25,576 bases of DNA from an uncultured Lysobacteraceae bacterium (GTDB lineage Bacteria; Pseudomonadota; Gammaproteobacteria; Xanthomonadales; Xanthomonadaceae): positions 1 to 25,576 of the forward strand of contig CAMLLG010000057.1 of NCBI GenBank assembly GCA_946480825.1, given 5' to 3'. The notes beneath the pieces were generated by a model. That model saw only the letters and a list, made by a program, of their open reading frames with translations. It did not search any database and was not told the DNA's origin. The number at the start of each line of letters is the position of its first letter. Position 1 is the stretch's first letter. This document shows, piece by piece, positions 1 to 7,857 of the stretch. The translations under genes and the position numbers were made by a program.

Positions 1-51
1 CACGACGGCGGAGTCCATGCCTCCGGAGACGAGAACGACGGCGGGTTTCAT
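1..51 (-). CDS. queC: QueC, 7-cyano-7-deazaguanine synthase (5' end only)
   Basis: Only the first 17 codons lie in the window; the gene runs off the left edge. They read MKPAVVLVSGGMDSAVV, the N-terminal PP-loop (SGGMDS) of QueC, which binds ATP. QueC converts 7-carboxy-7-deazaguanine to preQ0 with ammonia and ATP, the step after QueE, whose gene lies just upstream on the same strand. The ATG is at 49-51, with a GAGGA-like sequence 11 to 13 bases before it. The two genes are separated by 118 bases rather than coupled. The identification rests on a short but very characteristic stretch and on the neighbour. Confidence 0.85.
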   Translation of the reverse strand, partial: MKPAVVLVSGGMDSAVV

Positions 52-63
52 GCGGTGGATGTC

Positions 64-85
64 CTCAACTTGCGACTCAACTTGC
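64..85. repeat. 10-bp direct repeat just upstream of queC
   Basis: The 10-mer CTCAACTTGC occurs twice (64-73 and 76-85) with a 2-base spacer, a 12-base period. It ends 12 bases before the queC start codon, so on the minus strand it sits at and just above the ribosome-binding region and duplicates a GTTGAG element. It could be a simple slippage duplication. Confidence 0.7.
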
Positions 86-112
86 TCTGCTGCGCATTGC
101 GATGAGAGAAAA

Positions 113-150
113 CGAAACAGGTCCCTCGCCTGCGGCTCGGGATGACGGCA
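113..150 (-). repeat. Candidate dispersed intergenic repeat (GTCATCCCGAG...GAGGGACCTG type)
   Basis: On the minus strand this stretch in the queE-queC gap contains GTCATCCCGAG and, after a short spacer, GCGAGGGACCTG. It resembles a short motif that I recall as scattered in many copies between genes of G+C-rich bacteria. Only one copy is present here, so repeat status is not shown by this window. No coding capacity or terminator is evident. Confidence 0.4.
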
Positions 151-169
151 CAAGAAGCACGCACGGACC

Positions 170-850
170 TCACCGGCCCGGCTCGTCGTTCCACAGGATC
201 TTGTGCAGCTGCATCTGGAACTTCACCGGCAGGCGGTCCTGCACGATCCAGTCGGCCAGCGTGCGTGCGGACAGTTCGCTCTTGCTCGGCGAGAACAGCA
301 CGTCGCAGCGCGCGTGCAACCGATGTTCGGCGACGACGGCGCGCGACCATTCGTAATCCTCGCGGCTGCAGATCACGAACTTCACCTGGTCGTGCGCGGT
401 GAGCAGCGGCAGATTTTCCCAGCGGTTGCGCCCGACCTCGGCCGAGCCCGGGGTCTTGATGTCGAGCACGCGCGACACGCGCGGATCGACCTCGGCGATG
501 TCGATCGCGCCGGAGGTCTCCAGCGACACGACATGGCCGGCATCGCAGAGCCTGCGCAGCAGTTCGAGGCAACGTTTCTGCGACAGCGGCTCGCCGCCGG
601 TGACGCAGACGTGGCGCACACCGTAGTCGGCGACCTCGGCCAGCAGATCGTCGATCGTCCGCCATTCGCCGCCGAAGAACGAATAGGTGGTATCGCAGTA
701 CTGACAGCGCAGCGGGCAACCGGTGAGGCGCACGAAGACCGTCGGCCAGCCGGCGTCGCGGGCTTCGCCCTGCAGCGACAGGAAAACTTCGGTGATCTTG
801 AGGCGATCCGCCGGCGCGGCGGTCGCCGCGGCTGCGGGTTCGGCGTTCAT
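170..850 (-). CDS. queE: QueE, 7-carboxy-7-deazaguanine synthase
   Basis: This 226-residue radical-SAM enzyme converts 6-carboxytetrahydropterin to 7-carboxy-7-deazaguanine in queuosine/preQ0 synthesis. The cluster-binding cysteines are C45, C49 and C52 (CPLRCQYC, CxxxCxxC), followed by the SAM-binding GGEPL at 85-89. The N-terminal LSLQGE (about 25-30) is the substrate and Mg region typical of QueE. The first 15 residues are an Ala-rich extension. The start at 848-850 is the only ATG before the conserved ITEVFLSLQGE. No Shine-Dalgarno precedes it; instead a TAAAAT hexamer lies 6 bases upstream, suggesting a leaderless message. The gene follows cpoB by 43 bases and precedes queC. Confidence 0.95.
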   Translation of the reverse strand: MNAEPAAAATAAPADRLKITEVFLSLQGEARDAGWPTVFVRLTGCPLRCQYCDTTYSFFGGEWRTIDDLLAEVADYGVRHVCVTGGEPLSQKRCLELLRRLCDAGHVVSLETSGAIDIAEVDPRVSRVLDIKTPGSAEVGRNRWENLPLLTAHDQVKFVICSREDYEWSRAVVAEHRLHARCDVLFSPSKSELSARTLADWIVQDRLPVKFQMQLHKILWNDEPGR

Positions 851-862
851 GCGGGCATTTTA
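851..862 (-). promoter_or_regulatory. Predicted queE promoter -10 (TAAAAT), leaderless start
   Basis: On the minus strand TAAAAT (857-862) is followed by GCCCGC and then directly by the queE ATG. With the usual -12 to -7 placement of the hexamer, +1 falls on the A of the ATG (850). No convincing -35 box is seen. Confidence 0.45.
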
Positions 863-893
863 GCCGGTGACCGCATCGGTCGAGCGGCCGCGC

Positions 894-1736
894 TTACCGC
901 ACCCGCGACAGCTGGATCGCGCGCAGGCGATCGTCGGCGGTCCGCGCGGCTTCGGTGCCGGGATAACGGGCGATGACCCGCGACAGCGTGGCCTCGGCGG
1001 CGTCCAGCTGGCGCAGTCCGTACTGGCACAGCCCGACCTTCAGCAGCGCACCGGCGGCCTTGTCGTGGGTCGGATACTGGTTGAGCAGCGTCTGGAACTG
1101 CTCCTGGGCCAGCGCGTAGTTCTGGGTGACGTAGTAGCTCTCGCCCAGCCAGTACATCGCGTTGGGCGCGAAGACACCGCTGGGATAAGTATCGAGAAAG
1201 GTCTGGAAGGCGCGCGCCGATTCGGCGTAACGGCCGGCCTTGAGGGCTTCGAAGGCTGCGCTGTAGGCGCCGCGCTCGTCCATGCTCTTGTCGAGCGTGG
1301 ATGCGTCGCCGTAGATGCGCGGCGCCGGGTCCTGCACGGCCGGCACGCTGGCGGCGGGCGGCGCGGAAGACGACGACGGCACCGAGGCCGGCGCGGCGGG
1401 CGTCGCGGGCACCGACGGAACGATCTCGGGCGGCGCACCCGCACTTTCCAGTCGGTTGAGGCGGCCGTCGAGATCGAGATATTGCGTGCGGCCGCTCTGC
1501 TTCTGCTGCTCGATCTGCTGCTGCAGCTCTTCGATCTGCGCACGCAACGATTGCATCTCCGTCTTCAGCTCGCCGACCTGATTGAGCAGATCGAGATTGC
1601 CCGAACGCATCGCGGTGAGCTGCTGCTCCAGCGCGGTGAGGCGGTCGGACGTACTCATGCGCTGCGCCGACGCCGGAGCGGCGAACAAGAACGCGAGAAC
1701 GATACAGGCGAAGAACGGCAAACGTCTGATGTGCAC
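894..1736 (-). CDS. cpoB: CpoB (YbgF), Tol-Pal system coordinator
   Basis: This periplasmic protein of 280 residues links outer-membrane constriction by Tol-Pal with peptidoglycan synthesis during division. The order of parts is a signal peptide (about 1-24, ending PASAQ), an N-terminal coiled coil rich in Gln, Leu and Glu (about 30-80), a Pro/Ala/Ser linker (about 95-145) and a C-terminal TPR domain (about 155-275) with repeats such as YSAAFEALKAGRYAESARAF and MYWLGESYY. No ATG fits, so translation must begin at the GTG at 1734-1736. It is the last gene of the tol cluster, 110 bases after pal; two hairpins lie in that gap. Confidence 0.93.
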   Translation of the reverse strand: MHIRRLPFFACIVLAFLFAAPASAQRMSTSDRLTALEQQLTAMRSGNLDLLNQVGELKTEMQSLRAQIEELQQQIEQQKQSGRTQYLDLDGRLNRLESAGAPPEIVPSVPATPAAPASVPSSSSAPPAASVPAVQDPAPRIYGDASTLDKSMDERGAYSAAFEALKAGRYAESARAFQTFLDTYPSGVFAPNAMYWLGESYYVTQNYALAQEQFQTLLNQYPTHDKAAGALLKVGLCQYGLRQLDAAEATLSRVIARYPGTEAARTADDRLRAIQLSRVR

Positions 1737-1782
1737 GACGGGCGACCCGATGCTGGATGATCCGATACTGCGATCACGGCAT

Positions 1783-1837
1783 GCCCGCGCTCAACGCGGG
1801 CCACGAATGCGGCGGGACGTCGCGGACGACGTCCCGC
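1783..1837 (-). terminator. Two adjacent hairpins between pal and cpoB (attenuator or mRNA-end structure)
   Basis: The first stem, met first by polymerase on the minus strand, pairs 1812-1822 with 1827-1837: 11 perfect base pairs with a 4-base loop. The second pairs 1783-1789 with 1795-1801 (GCCCGCG / CGCGGGC, 5-base loop). Neither is followed by a T-run, so a classical terminator is unlikely. They may lower cpoB expression relative to pal or protect the pal 3' end. Confidence 0.4.
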
Positions 1838-1846
1838 GCGCAGGCA

Positions 1847-2389
1847 TCACTTGGCGGTGTAGACGATCTCGACGCGACGGTTGCGGCCCCAGCAGTCTTC
1901 GTTGGAGTCGGTGCAGGTCGGACGCTCTTCGCCGTAGCTGACGACGGTGATCTGGCTGCCGCCGCCACCGTTGGCCTGCACGGACGACGACACCGCATTG
2001 CCGCGGCGTTCGCCGAGGCCGAGGTTGTATTCGCGGCTGCCGCGCTCGTCGGCGTTGCCTTCCAGGGTCATGCGCGCGCTTGGACGGTCGCGCAGATATT
2101 TGGCGTGACAGGCGACGATGTTCTGGAACTCGGGCTTCAGCGCATCCTGATCGAGGTCGAAATAGACCACGCGCTGACGCAGGCAGCCATCCGTATCGAG
2201 ATCGCCGGGGCCGTAGAGGCCGCCCGTGGAGGGGCCGGTATTGTTGCCGATGCCCGACGACGACGTGGAACCGGGATTGGTGGTGCTCGGGGTCGCGCCG
2301 GTATCCGGGTCTTCCTTCACTTTCTTGCTGCAGGCTGCGGCAGTCACGCAGAGGATCGCGGTGAGCAGCACTCGGGAGGTCGTGTTCAT
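1847..2389 (-). CDS. pal: Pal, peptidoglycan-associated lipoprotein
   Basis: This outer-membrane lipoprotein of 180 residues binds peptidoglycan and TolB. A lipoprotein signal leads to Cys20 (VTAAAC), followed by a Ser/Thr/Gly/Pro linker (about 25-65) and an OmpA-like domain (about 70-180). The peptidoglycan-binding signature includes NADERGSREYN (112-122) with Asp114 and the C-terminal NRRVEI (170-175). Two cysteines (C159, C166) flank the loop before NRRVEI and could form a disulfide. The start ATG has a good GAGGA Shine-Dalgarno 5 bases upstream. The residue at -3 of the lipobox is Ala rather than the usual Leu, a mild departure. Confidence 0.96.
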   Translation of the reverse strand: MNTTSRVLLTAILCVTAAACSKKVKEDPDTGATPSTTNPGSTSSSGIGNNTGPSTGGLYGPGDLDTDGCLRQRVVYFDLDQDALKPEFQNIVACHAKYLRDRPSARMTLEGNADERGSREYNLGLGERRGNAVSSSVQANGGGGSQITVVSYGEERPTCTDSNEDCWGRNRRVEIVYTAK

Positions 2390-2470
2390 GGTGGTCCTCG
2401 TCTTTGTCGCAGGTGGAGTCGGGTGAACGAACGGGGGAAACGAACGAAGGGAACGATCGACGGCGCGCGA

Positions 2471-3811
2471 TCAGCGCGGCAGGCGGTAAGGGCCCCATGC
2501 GGGTTCGCGCACATCGCCGTTGGCCAGGACCAATCGCTGGCGCACGCGAGCGTCGGCGGAGACCGCGTACAGCACGCCTCGGCCGCCTTCGCGGGCCGCG
2601 TACAGCACCATGCTCGCGTTCGGCGCGAACGTCGGGGATTCGTCCAGCGAACCCGGCGACAGCATGGACCAGCGCGGCGAACCGAGGCTGCGATCGAGCA
2701 TCGCGATACGGTACACGCTGCCGCTGCCCTGCGCCACGGCCACTTTCTTGCCGTCGGCGGACACCGTCGCACGCGCGTTGTAACTGCCTTGGAAGGTGAC
2801 GCGACTGGCCGAACCGCCGCTGGCGGACACCTGATAGATCTGCGGGCGGCCGCCGCGATCGGAGGTGAAATAGAGACTGCCGCCGTCGGCGCTCCAAGTC
2901 GGTTCGGTGTCGATGCCGAACTGGTGGGTGACCTGGGTCAGCGCACGGCTGCCGAGGTCCATCACGTAGATTTCGGGATTGCCGCTTTTCGACAGCGAGA
3001 TCGCCAGCCTGCGCCCGTCGGGCGAGAAACTCGGCGCGCCGTTGATGCCCTTGAAGCTCGATACGGTTTCGCGCGCGCCGGTGGCGATGTCCTGGATCAC
3101 GATCGCGGAATTGCCGCGTTCGAAGCTCACGTAGGCGAGCTTGCGTCCATCGGGGCTCCAGGCCGGCGACATCAGCGGCTTGTCCGAGCGCACGATCGTC
3201 TGCGGGCTGTAACCGTCGGCGTCGGCGATCATCAGCGCGTATTGCGCCCCCTTGCCCACGCCGGTCTGCACGACGTAGGCGATGCGGGTCCAGAACGCGC
3301 CGCGCACGCCGGTGATCTTTTCGTAGATGGCGTCGGCGATCTGGTGGGCGACATCGCGCATCGCGTTGGCGCGCGCGGTGAGCGCGAAGGCCAGCATGCG
3401 GTTCTTCGCGATGTCGAACAATTCGTATTCGACCCGATAGCCGCCGTCGCCGGCATCAACCACGCGGCCGACGACGACGTAGTTCTGTTTGGTCTGCTGG
3501 AAGTAACCGAAGTCGATTTCGCTGCCGCGGGTCGGGCGCTGGGCGCCGAGATTGGCCGGCGGCATCGGCCGGAACTGGCCGGAACGCGCGAGGTCGGCGC
3601 GAACGACTTCGGCGATGTCGGTCGGGGGCGCGGCGCCGACCCCCTGATACGGCATCGGGACGACCGCGATCGGCAGGGCCGAGGCGTTGCCGCCGACGAT
3701 ATCGATCTCCAGCCCACGCTGTTGCGCGAGGGCGGCCAACGGCAGCAACGCGACGAAGAGAAGGAGATTCTGGAACAGGCGCTGCGGCGAGGGGAACGGC
3801 AGTCGGGTCAT
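2471..3811 (-). CDS. tolB: TolB, periplasmic beta-propeller of the Tol-Pal system
   Basis: TolB (446 residues, normal length) is a periplasmic protein that shuttles between Pal and TolA. It has a signal peptide cleaved near LAALA|QQ (about residue 29), an N-terminal alpha/beta domain (about 30-165) and a six-bladed WD40-like propeller. The repeats show in recurrent SPDGRKLAYVS, SPDGRRLAISLS, SADGGSLYFTS and SADGKKVAVAQ segments. It lies between tolA and pal. Its ATG shares one base with the stop of a small upstream ORF (3811-3921), a TGATG arrangement that could couple translation. Confidence 0.96.
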   Translation of the reverse strand: MTRLPFPSPQRLFQNLLLFVALLPLAALAQQRGLEIDIVGGNASALPIAVVPMPYQGVGAAPPTDIAEVVRADLARSGQFRPMPPANLGAQRPTRGSEIDFGYFQQTKQNYVVVGRVVDAGDGGYRVEYELFDIAKNRMLAFALTARANAMRDVAHQIADAIYEKITGVRGAFWTRIAYVVQTGVGKGAQYALMIADADGYSPQTIVRSDKPLMSPAWSPDGRKLAYVSFERGNSAIVIQDIATGARETVSSFKGINGAPSFSPDGRRLAISLSKSGNPEIYVMDLGSRALTQVTHQFGIDTEPTWSADGGSLYFTSDRGGRPQIYQVSASGGSASRVTFQGSYNARATVSADGKKVAVAQGSGSVYRIAMLDRSLGSPRWSMLSPGSLDESPTFAPNASMVLYAAREGGRGVLYAVSADARVRQRLVLANGDVREPAWGPYRLPR

Positions 3812-3921
3812 CAGCGGTCCGGGCGACTCACGGGAGCCGACAGCTTGGCCGCGAAAGCGGTCAGAAAGATGAACGCGAGCGGACTCAGGGCGATCTGCAC
3901 GGAAGCATGCACGACGCGCAT
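3811..3921 (-). CDS. Candidate 36-residue small membrane protein between tolA and tolB
   Basis: The 117-base tolA-tolB gap contains an ORF starting ATG at 3919-3921, 7 bases after the tolA stop. Its TGA (3811-3813) overlaps the tolB ATG as TGATG. The product (MRVVHASVQIALSPLAFIFL, then TAFAAKLSAPVSRPDR) has a hydrophobic stretch at about residues 9-25 followed by a basic tail, like a single-span small membrane protein. There is no clear Shine-Dalgarno, so it may be reached by re-initiation after tolA or serve only to couple tolB translation. I recognise no family. Short length means chance cannot be excluded. Confidence 0.35.
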   Translation of the reverse strand: MRVVHASVQIALSPLAFIFLTAFAAKLSAPVSRPDR

Positions 3922-3928
3922 GCCGCGA

Positions 3929-4858
3929 TCAGCGGTCTTCCGCGCGGAAATTGAGGGTCAGGGTGCGGCTGAACACGGTTTCGAAGCCCTTGTGGGGCAG
4001 CGGCTGGGCCTTGAGCACGGCCGCCTCCACCGAGCGCCGTCCGGCTTCGTCGTAGGGACAGGACGGGTCGACCTCGGCGCTGATCACTTCGCCGCCCGGA
4101 ATCTGTTTGATCACGATCTTGCAGACCTGGGTCGGCGAGACGTTGTCGGGCTGGGTCCAGTTGCCGCGGATCTTCTCGATCAACGCCTGGCGATACAGCG
4201 CGGTGAGGTCCGGATCGGTGCCGCGATTGCCCGGCGGCGGTGCCGCCGCCGCGGCGGCGGCCGAAGCCCGGCGGGCGCGCTCGTCGGCCAACTGCCGCAA
4301 GCGCGCTTCGGCCAGCGCCGCTTCGCGCTGGACCTGGTCTCTCTGGCGCCGGATGTCGGCCAACTGCTGATCGCGCTGTCGCTGCATCTCGGTCTGGCGC
4401 TGTTCGGCCTGTTCCTGGCGCCGGCGCTCGTCGGTCAGATCGACCTGGGCCTGGCGTCGGCGCGCCTCCTGTTCGCGCTGCGCGGCGGCATCGGCGACGG
4501 CATCGGGCTTCACTTCTTCCTGATCGACCGTGTCCGGATCGGGCAGTTGTTCCTGCGGTTGCGGTTGCGGCTCGGGTGGCGTTTCCTCCAGCGGTTCCGG
4601 CAGCGCTTCTTCGGGCAGCGGCGGCTCCGGCGGCGCGGGCTCGGGGTTCGCCAGCGGCTCCGGCGGACGTCGCAGCGCGCTGCGCATGCTCGCCGACAGC
4701 GCGTTCGGATCGATGACATCGGCCACCACGGGGTCGCCCGCGCTCAGCGACGGCGGCGATTGCCAGAGCGAAGCCACCAACAGCAACAGCAGCGGCACCA
4801 GATGCACCAGCAGCGCGAGCAGGCCGGCCTGCACGATGTCGACGCGGTTCTCGCGCAT
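3929..4858 (-). CDS. tolA: TolA, inner-membrane-anchored spanning protein
   Basis: TolA (309 residues) transmits the TolQR proton-motive signal across the periplasm to Pal and TolB. It has an N-terminal membrane anchor (about 11-32, rich in Leu and Val), a Pro/Glu-rich segment (about 64-112), a long Gln/Arg/Glu/Ala-rich helical domain (about 120-205), an Ala run and a C-terminal TolA domain (about 217-309). Two cysteines in that domain (in TQVCKI and DPSCPY) probably form a disulfide. It is shorter than E. coli TolA (about 420), mainly in the helical domain. The 86-base gap from tolR holds no convincing gene. Confidence 0.93.
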   Translation of the reverse strand: MRENRVDIVQAGLLALLVHLVPLLLLLVASLWQSPPSLSAGDPVVADVIDPNALSASMRSALRRPPEPLANPEPAPPEPPLPEEALPEPLEETPPEPQPQPQEQLPDPDTVDQEEVKPDAVADAAAQREQEARRRQAQVDLTDERRRQEQAEQRQTEMQRQRDQQLADIRRQRDQVQREAALAEARLRQLADERARRASAAAAAAAPPPGNRGTDPDLTALYRQALIEKIRGNWTQPDNVSPTQVCKIVIKQIPGGEVISAEVDPSCPYDEAGRRSVEAAVLKAQPLPHKGFETVFSRTLTLNFRAEDR

Positions 4859-4944
4859 CTAGCGCCCCACCCCGCGCATGGCATCGCGCGCCGCATGTCG
4901 CCCGGCGATGGCAGGCTTCGGCAGCGTGCGCGCGCGACGGAACA

Positions 4945-5385
<441 letters not shown>

Positions 5386-5471
5386 GCGGACTTACCTCGG
5401 TGATGCGATGCGGGCAACGCGCAGGCGATGCCCATGGATGCCTTGCGAACGCACGATACGTCCGCGCGGGG

Positions 5472-6245
5472 TCAGGCGTCGTCGACGTGCGCCTGACGCT
5501 GCAGGATCGACGAGAATTCTTCGGTGAAGGTGTCGTAGCGGACCGCCAGGCGCTCCACCCGTGTGGCGAAGCGGTTGTAGGCCCAGACCGCGGGAATCGC
5601 GGCGAACAGGCCCATCGCGGTCGCGAGCAGCGCTTCGGAGATGTGCGGGCCGATCACGCCCATCGTCATTTCCTTGGCGTCGGCGAGCGCATAAAAGGCG
5701 AACATGATGCCCCAGACGGTGCCGAACAGGCCGACGTAGGGGCTGATCGAGCCGACGTTGGCGAGGAATTCCAGATTGTGTTCGAGGCTGTCCAGCTCGC
5801 GCGAAGCGGTGGCGCGCATCGAGCGCTGCGCGCCTTCGAGCTGCGAACGCGCGTCCATGCCACGGCGCTGGCGCACGCGGTTGAATTCGCGCAGGCCGCT
5901 TTCGAAGATCGCCTCGAGACCGCTGATCTGCTGCTTGCGGGCGCTGGCCTCGGCGAACAAGCGGCCGAGATCGCCGCCCGCCCAGAACCGCTCCTCGAAG
6001 CCGTCGGCTTCGCGCTGCGCGCGATCCAACTGGCTTTTCTTGCGGAAGATGATCAACCAGGACATCAGCGAAGCGATCAACAGCAGTGCCATCACCGCCA
6101 GCACCGGCCAGGTCGCCTCGGTCAGCATCTTGTAGATCATGCCGAGCGAACTCTTCTGGGACACGACCGCGCCGGGCAGATCGAGCACTTCGGCCGGCAG
6201 CGGTTCCGCGGCCGTGGCCAGCAGGGTCATCGCGAGATCGATCAT
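5472..6245 (-). CDS. tolQ: TolQ, ExbB/MotA-family proton-channel subunit
   Basis: TolQ has 257 residues, a little longer than E. coli TolQ (230) because of an N-terminal extension of about 25 residues. Three transmembrane helices are visible: about 45-67 (TWPVLAVMALLLIASLMSWL), about 160-185 (ISPYVGLFGTVWGIMFAFYA) and about 198-220 (ISEALLATAMGLFAAIPAVW). The MotA/ExbB signature GLFGTVWGI is intact. It forms the proton channel with TolR. The start lies only 7 bases after the ybgC stop, so the two are surely co-transcribed. Confidence 0.97.
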   Translation of the reverse strand: MIDLAMTLLATAAEPLPAEVLDLPGAVVSQKSSLGMIYKMLTEATWPVLAVMALLLIASLMSWLIIFRKKSQLDRAQREADGFEERFWAGGDLGRLFAEASARKQQISGLEAIFESGLREFNRVRQRRGMDARSQLEGAQRSMRATASRELDSLEHNLEFLANVGSISPYVGLFGTVWGIMFAFYALADAKEMTMGVIGPHISEALLATAMGLFAAIPAVWAYNRFATRVERLAVRYDTFTEEFSSILQRQAHVDDA

Positions 6246-6252
6246 TCCAACA

Positions 6253-6717
6253 TCACTCCACGTTCGGATCGTTGTGCCGGCTTTCGGCCGGCGTGGCTTG
6301 CAGTTGTTTCAACATCGGATACAGCGTCGGCGGAATGGGCTTGGGCTTGAAATCGCCGGCCGCCAGCGCGGCGACCCGCACTTCGGCGTCCAGCAGGCGC
6401 ACACCGTCGCGATCGATGGTCTGCCCGATGACGAGACTCGCCCGCCGGCATTCGCGCAGGGCCACGCCGACCTGCAGCGCGTCGTCCAGTCGCGCCGGCA
6501 GGCGGAAGTCGATGGTCATCGCGCGCACCGCGAACACCAGATCGTGTTCGAGGCGCAGAAGTTCCTGTCCGTACCCATGCGCCCGCAGCCATTCGGTGCG
6601 TGCGCGTTCGAGGAAGGCCAGATACTGCGCGTGATAGACCACGCCGCCTGCGTCGGTATCTTCCCAATAGACCCGTGTCGGCCAGCTGAACCCGCCCGGT
6701 CCGATCTCATGCGCCAT
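6253..6717 (-). CDS. ybgC: YbgC, Tol-Pal-associated acyl-CoA thioesterase
   Basis: This hotdog-fold thioesterase of 154 residues has the family signature [20 protein letters not shown]. Asp22 corresponds to the catalytic Asp18 of E. coli YbgC. Homologues hydrolyse acyl-CoA or acyl-ACP thioesters at the cytoplasmic side of the membrane; the link to Tol-Pal is mostly by gene neighbourhood. The ATG at 6715-6717 lies inside the end of ruvB, an 11-base overlap, which implies translational coupling to ruvB. tolQ follows after 7 bases. Confidence 0.95.
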   Translation of the reverse strand: MAHEIGPGGFSWPTRVYWEDTDAGGVVYHAQYLAFLERARTEWLRAHGYGQELLRLEHDLVFAVRAMTIDFRLPARLDDALQVGVALRECRRASLVIGQTIDRDGVRLLDAEVRVAALAAGDFKPKPIPPTLYPMLKQLQATPAESRHNDPNVE

Positions 6718-7747
6718 CGACGCCCTCCGCGAACAGATCCTGCGCCCCGGTCCGGGGCTTCAAACCCAGATGCAGATAGGCCTTGCGGGTCGCCATGCGT
6801 CCGCGCGCGGTGCGCACCAGGAAGCCCTGCTGGATGAGATAGGGCTCGATCACGTCTTCCAGCGTGCCCCGCTCTTCCGACAGCGCGGCGGCCATCGATT
6901 CGACGCCGACCGGGCCGCCGTCGAAGTTGGCGATGATCAGATTGAGCAGCCGCCGGTCGAGATCGTCGAATCCTTCCGGGTCGACCTTGAGCATCTTCAT
7001 CGCGGCATCGGCGACGTCGCGGTCGATGTGGCCCTCGGCGCGGACCTGGGCGAAGTCGCGGACACGCCGCAGCAGGCGATTGGCGATGCGCGGCGTGCCG
7101 CGCGCGCGGCGCGCGATTTCGCCGGCGCCTTCGGCTTCGCAGGCGATGCCGAGGATCTGCGCCGAACGCCGCACGATCCGGGTGAGCTCTTCCGCGCTGT
7201 AGAACTCCAGGCGCTGGACGATGCCGAAACGGTCGCGCAGCGGCGCGGTGAGCAGGCCGGCGCGGGTGGTGGCGCCGATCAGCGTGAACGGCGGCAGATC
7301 GAGTTTGATCGAGCGCGCCGCGGGGCCTTCGCCGATCATGATGTCGATCTGGAAATCCTCCATCGCCGGATACAGCACTTCCTCGACCACCGGCGACAGG
7401 CGATGGATCTCGTCGACGAACAGCACGTCGTGCGGCTGCAGGTTGGTGAGCAGCGCGGCAAGGTCGCCTGCCTTCTCGATCACCGGCCCCGAAGTGACGC
7501 GCAGATTCACCCCGAGTTCGTTGGCGATGACGTGGCTGAGCGTGGTCTTGCCCAGTCCGGGCGGGCCGAAGATCAGGACATGGTCGAGCGCCTCGCCGCG
7601 ACGCTTGGCGGCTTCGATATAAATCGACATCTGCTCGCGCACCGGCACCTGGCCGAGATATTCGTCCAGCCGTTTCGGGCGGATGCTGGCGTCGGCGAGG
7701 TCGTCTTCGCGGGTGGCGCCGCTGGCGATGATGCGGTCTGTGCTCAT
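6707..7747 (-). CDS. ruvB: RuvB, Holliday-junction branch-migration ATPase
   Basis: RuvB (346 residues, full length) is the AAA+ hexameric motor that drives branch migration with RuvA. Walker A is GPPGLGKT (61-68) and Walker B is LFVDEIHR (109-116, D112/E113). The sensor-1 region reads LIGATTRAG, and the C-terminal winged helix ends with [17 protein letters not shown]. It is separated from ruvA by kup and a REP pair, and seems to have its own promoter: CATAAT, 6 bases, then ATG. No Shine-Dalgarno is present. The 3' end overlaps ybgC by 11 bases, linking DNA repair to the tol operon. Confidence 0.97.
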   Translation of the reverse strand: MSTDRIIASGATREDDLADASIRPKRLDEYLGQVPVREQMSIYIEAAKRRGEALDHVLIFGPPGLGKTTLSHVIANELGVNLRVTSGPVIEKAGDLAALLTNLQPHDVLFVDEIHRLSPVVEEVLYPAMEDFQIDIMIGEGPAARSIKLDLPPFTLIGATTRAGLLTAPLRDRFGIVQRLEFYSAEELTRIVRRSAQILGIACEAEGAGEIARRARGTPRIANRLLRRVRDFAQVRAEGHIDRDVADAAMKMLKVDPEGFDDLDRRLLNLIIANFDGGPVGVESMAAALSEERGTLEDVIEPYLIQQGFLVRTARGRMATRKAYLHLGLKPRTGAQDLFAEGVDGA

Positions 7748-7759
7748 CCGCGCATTATG
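7748..7759 (-). promoter_or_regulatory. Predicted ruvB promoter -10 (CATAAT) with GCGCGG discriminator
   Basis: On the minus strand CATAAT (7754-7759) is followed by GCGCGG and then the ruvB ATG, placing +1 on the A of the start codon. A 17-base spacer would put the -35 box inside the adjacent REP arm, where nothing resembles TTGACA. Confidence 0.45.
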
Positions 7760-7769
7760 CCCGCCCTTC

Positions 7770-7838
7770 CGGTAGAGCGGGCTTCAGCCCGCTGACCGTT
7801 TCAGCAGGATCGACAGCGGGCTGAAGCCCGCTCTACCG
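7770..7838. repeat. GTAG-type REP inverted pair between kup and ruvB
   Basis: Two 25-base arms (7770-7794 and 7814-7838) are perfect reverse complements separated by 19 bases. Each begins, reading inward, with GGTAG, followed by a small hairpin of its own (AGCGGGCT, TC, AGCCCGCT). This matches the GTAG-headed REP elements known in Stenotrophomonas and relatives, which are thought to be spread by RAYT (TnpA-REP) transposases. It lies between the kup stop and ruvB start and could end or stabilise the kup message. No RAYT gene is in the window. Confidence 0.85.
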
Positions 7839-7857
7839 AAAGATTGCCCCGGCGGGA

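Noticed and set aside
4862..4900. A 12-codon ORF ending just before the tolA ATG
   Set aside because: Too short and composed of G+C-rich codons; it could be chance.
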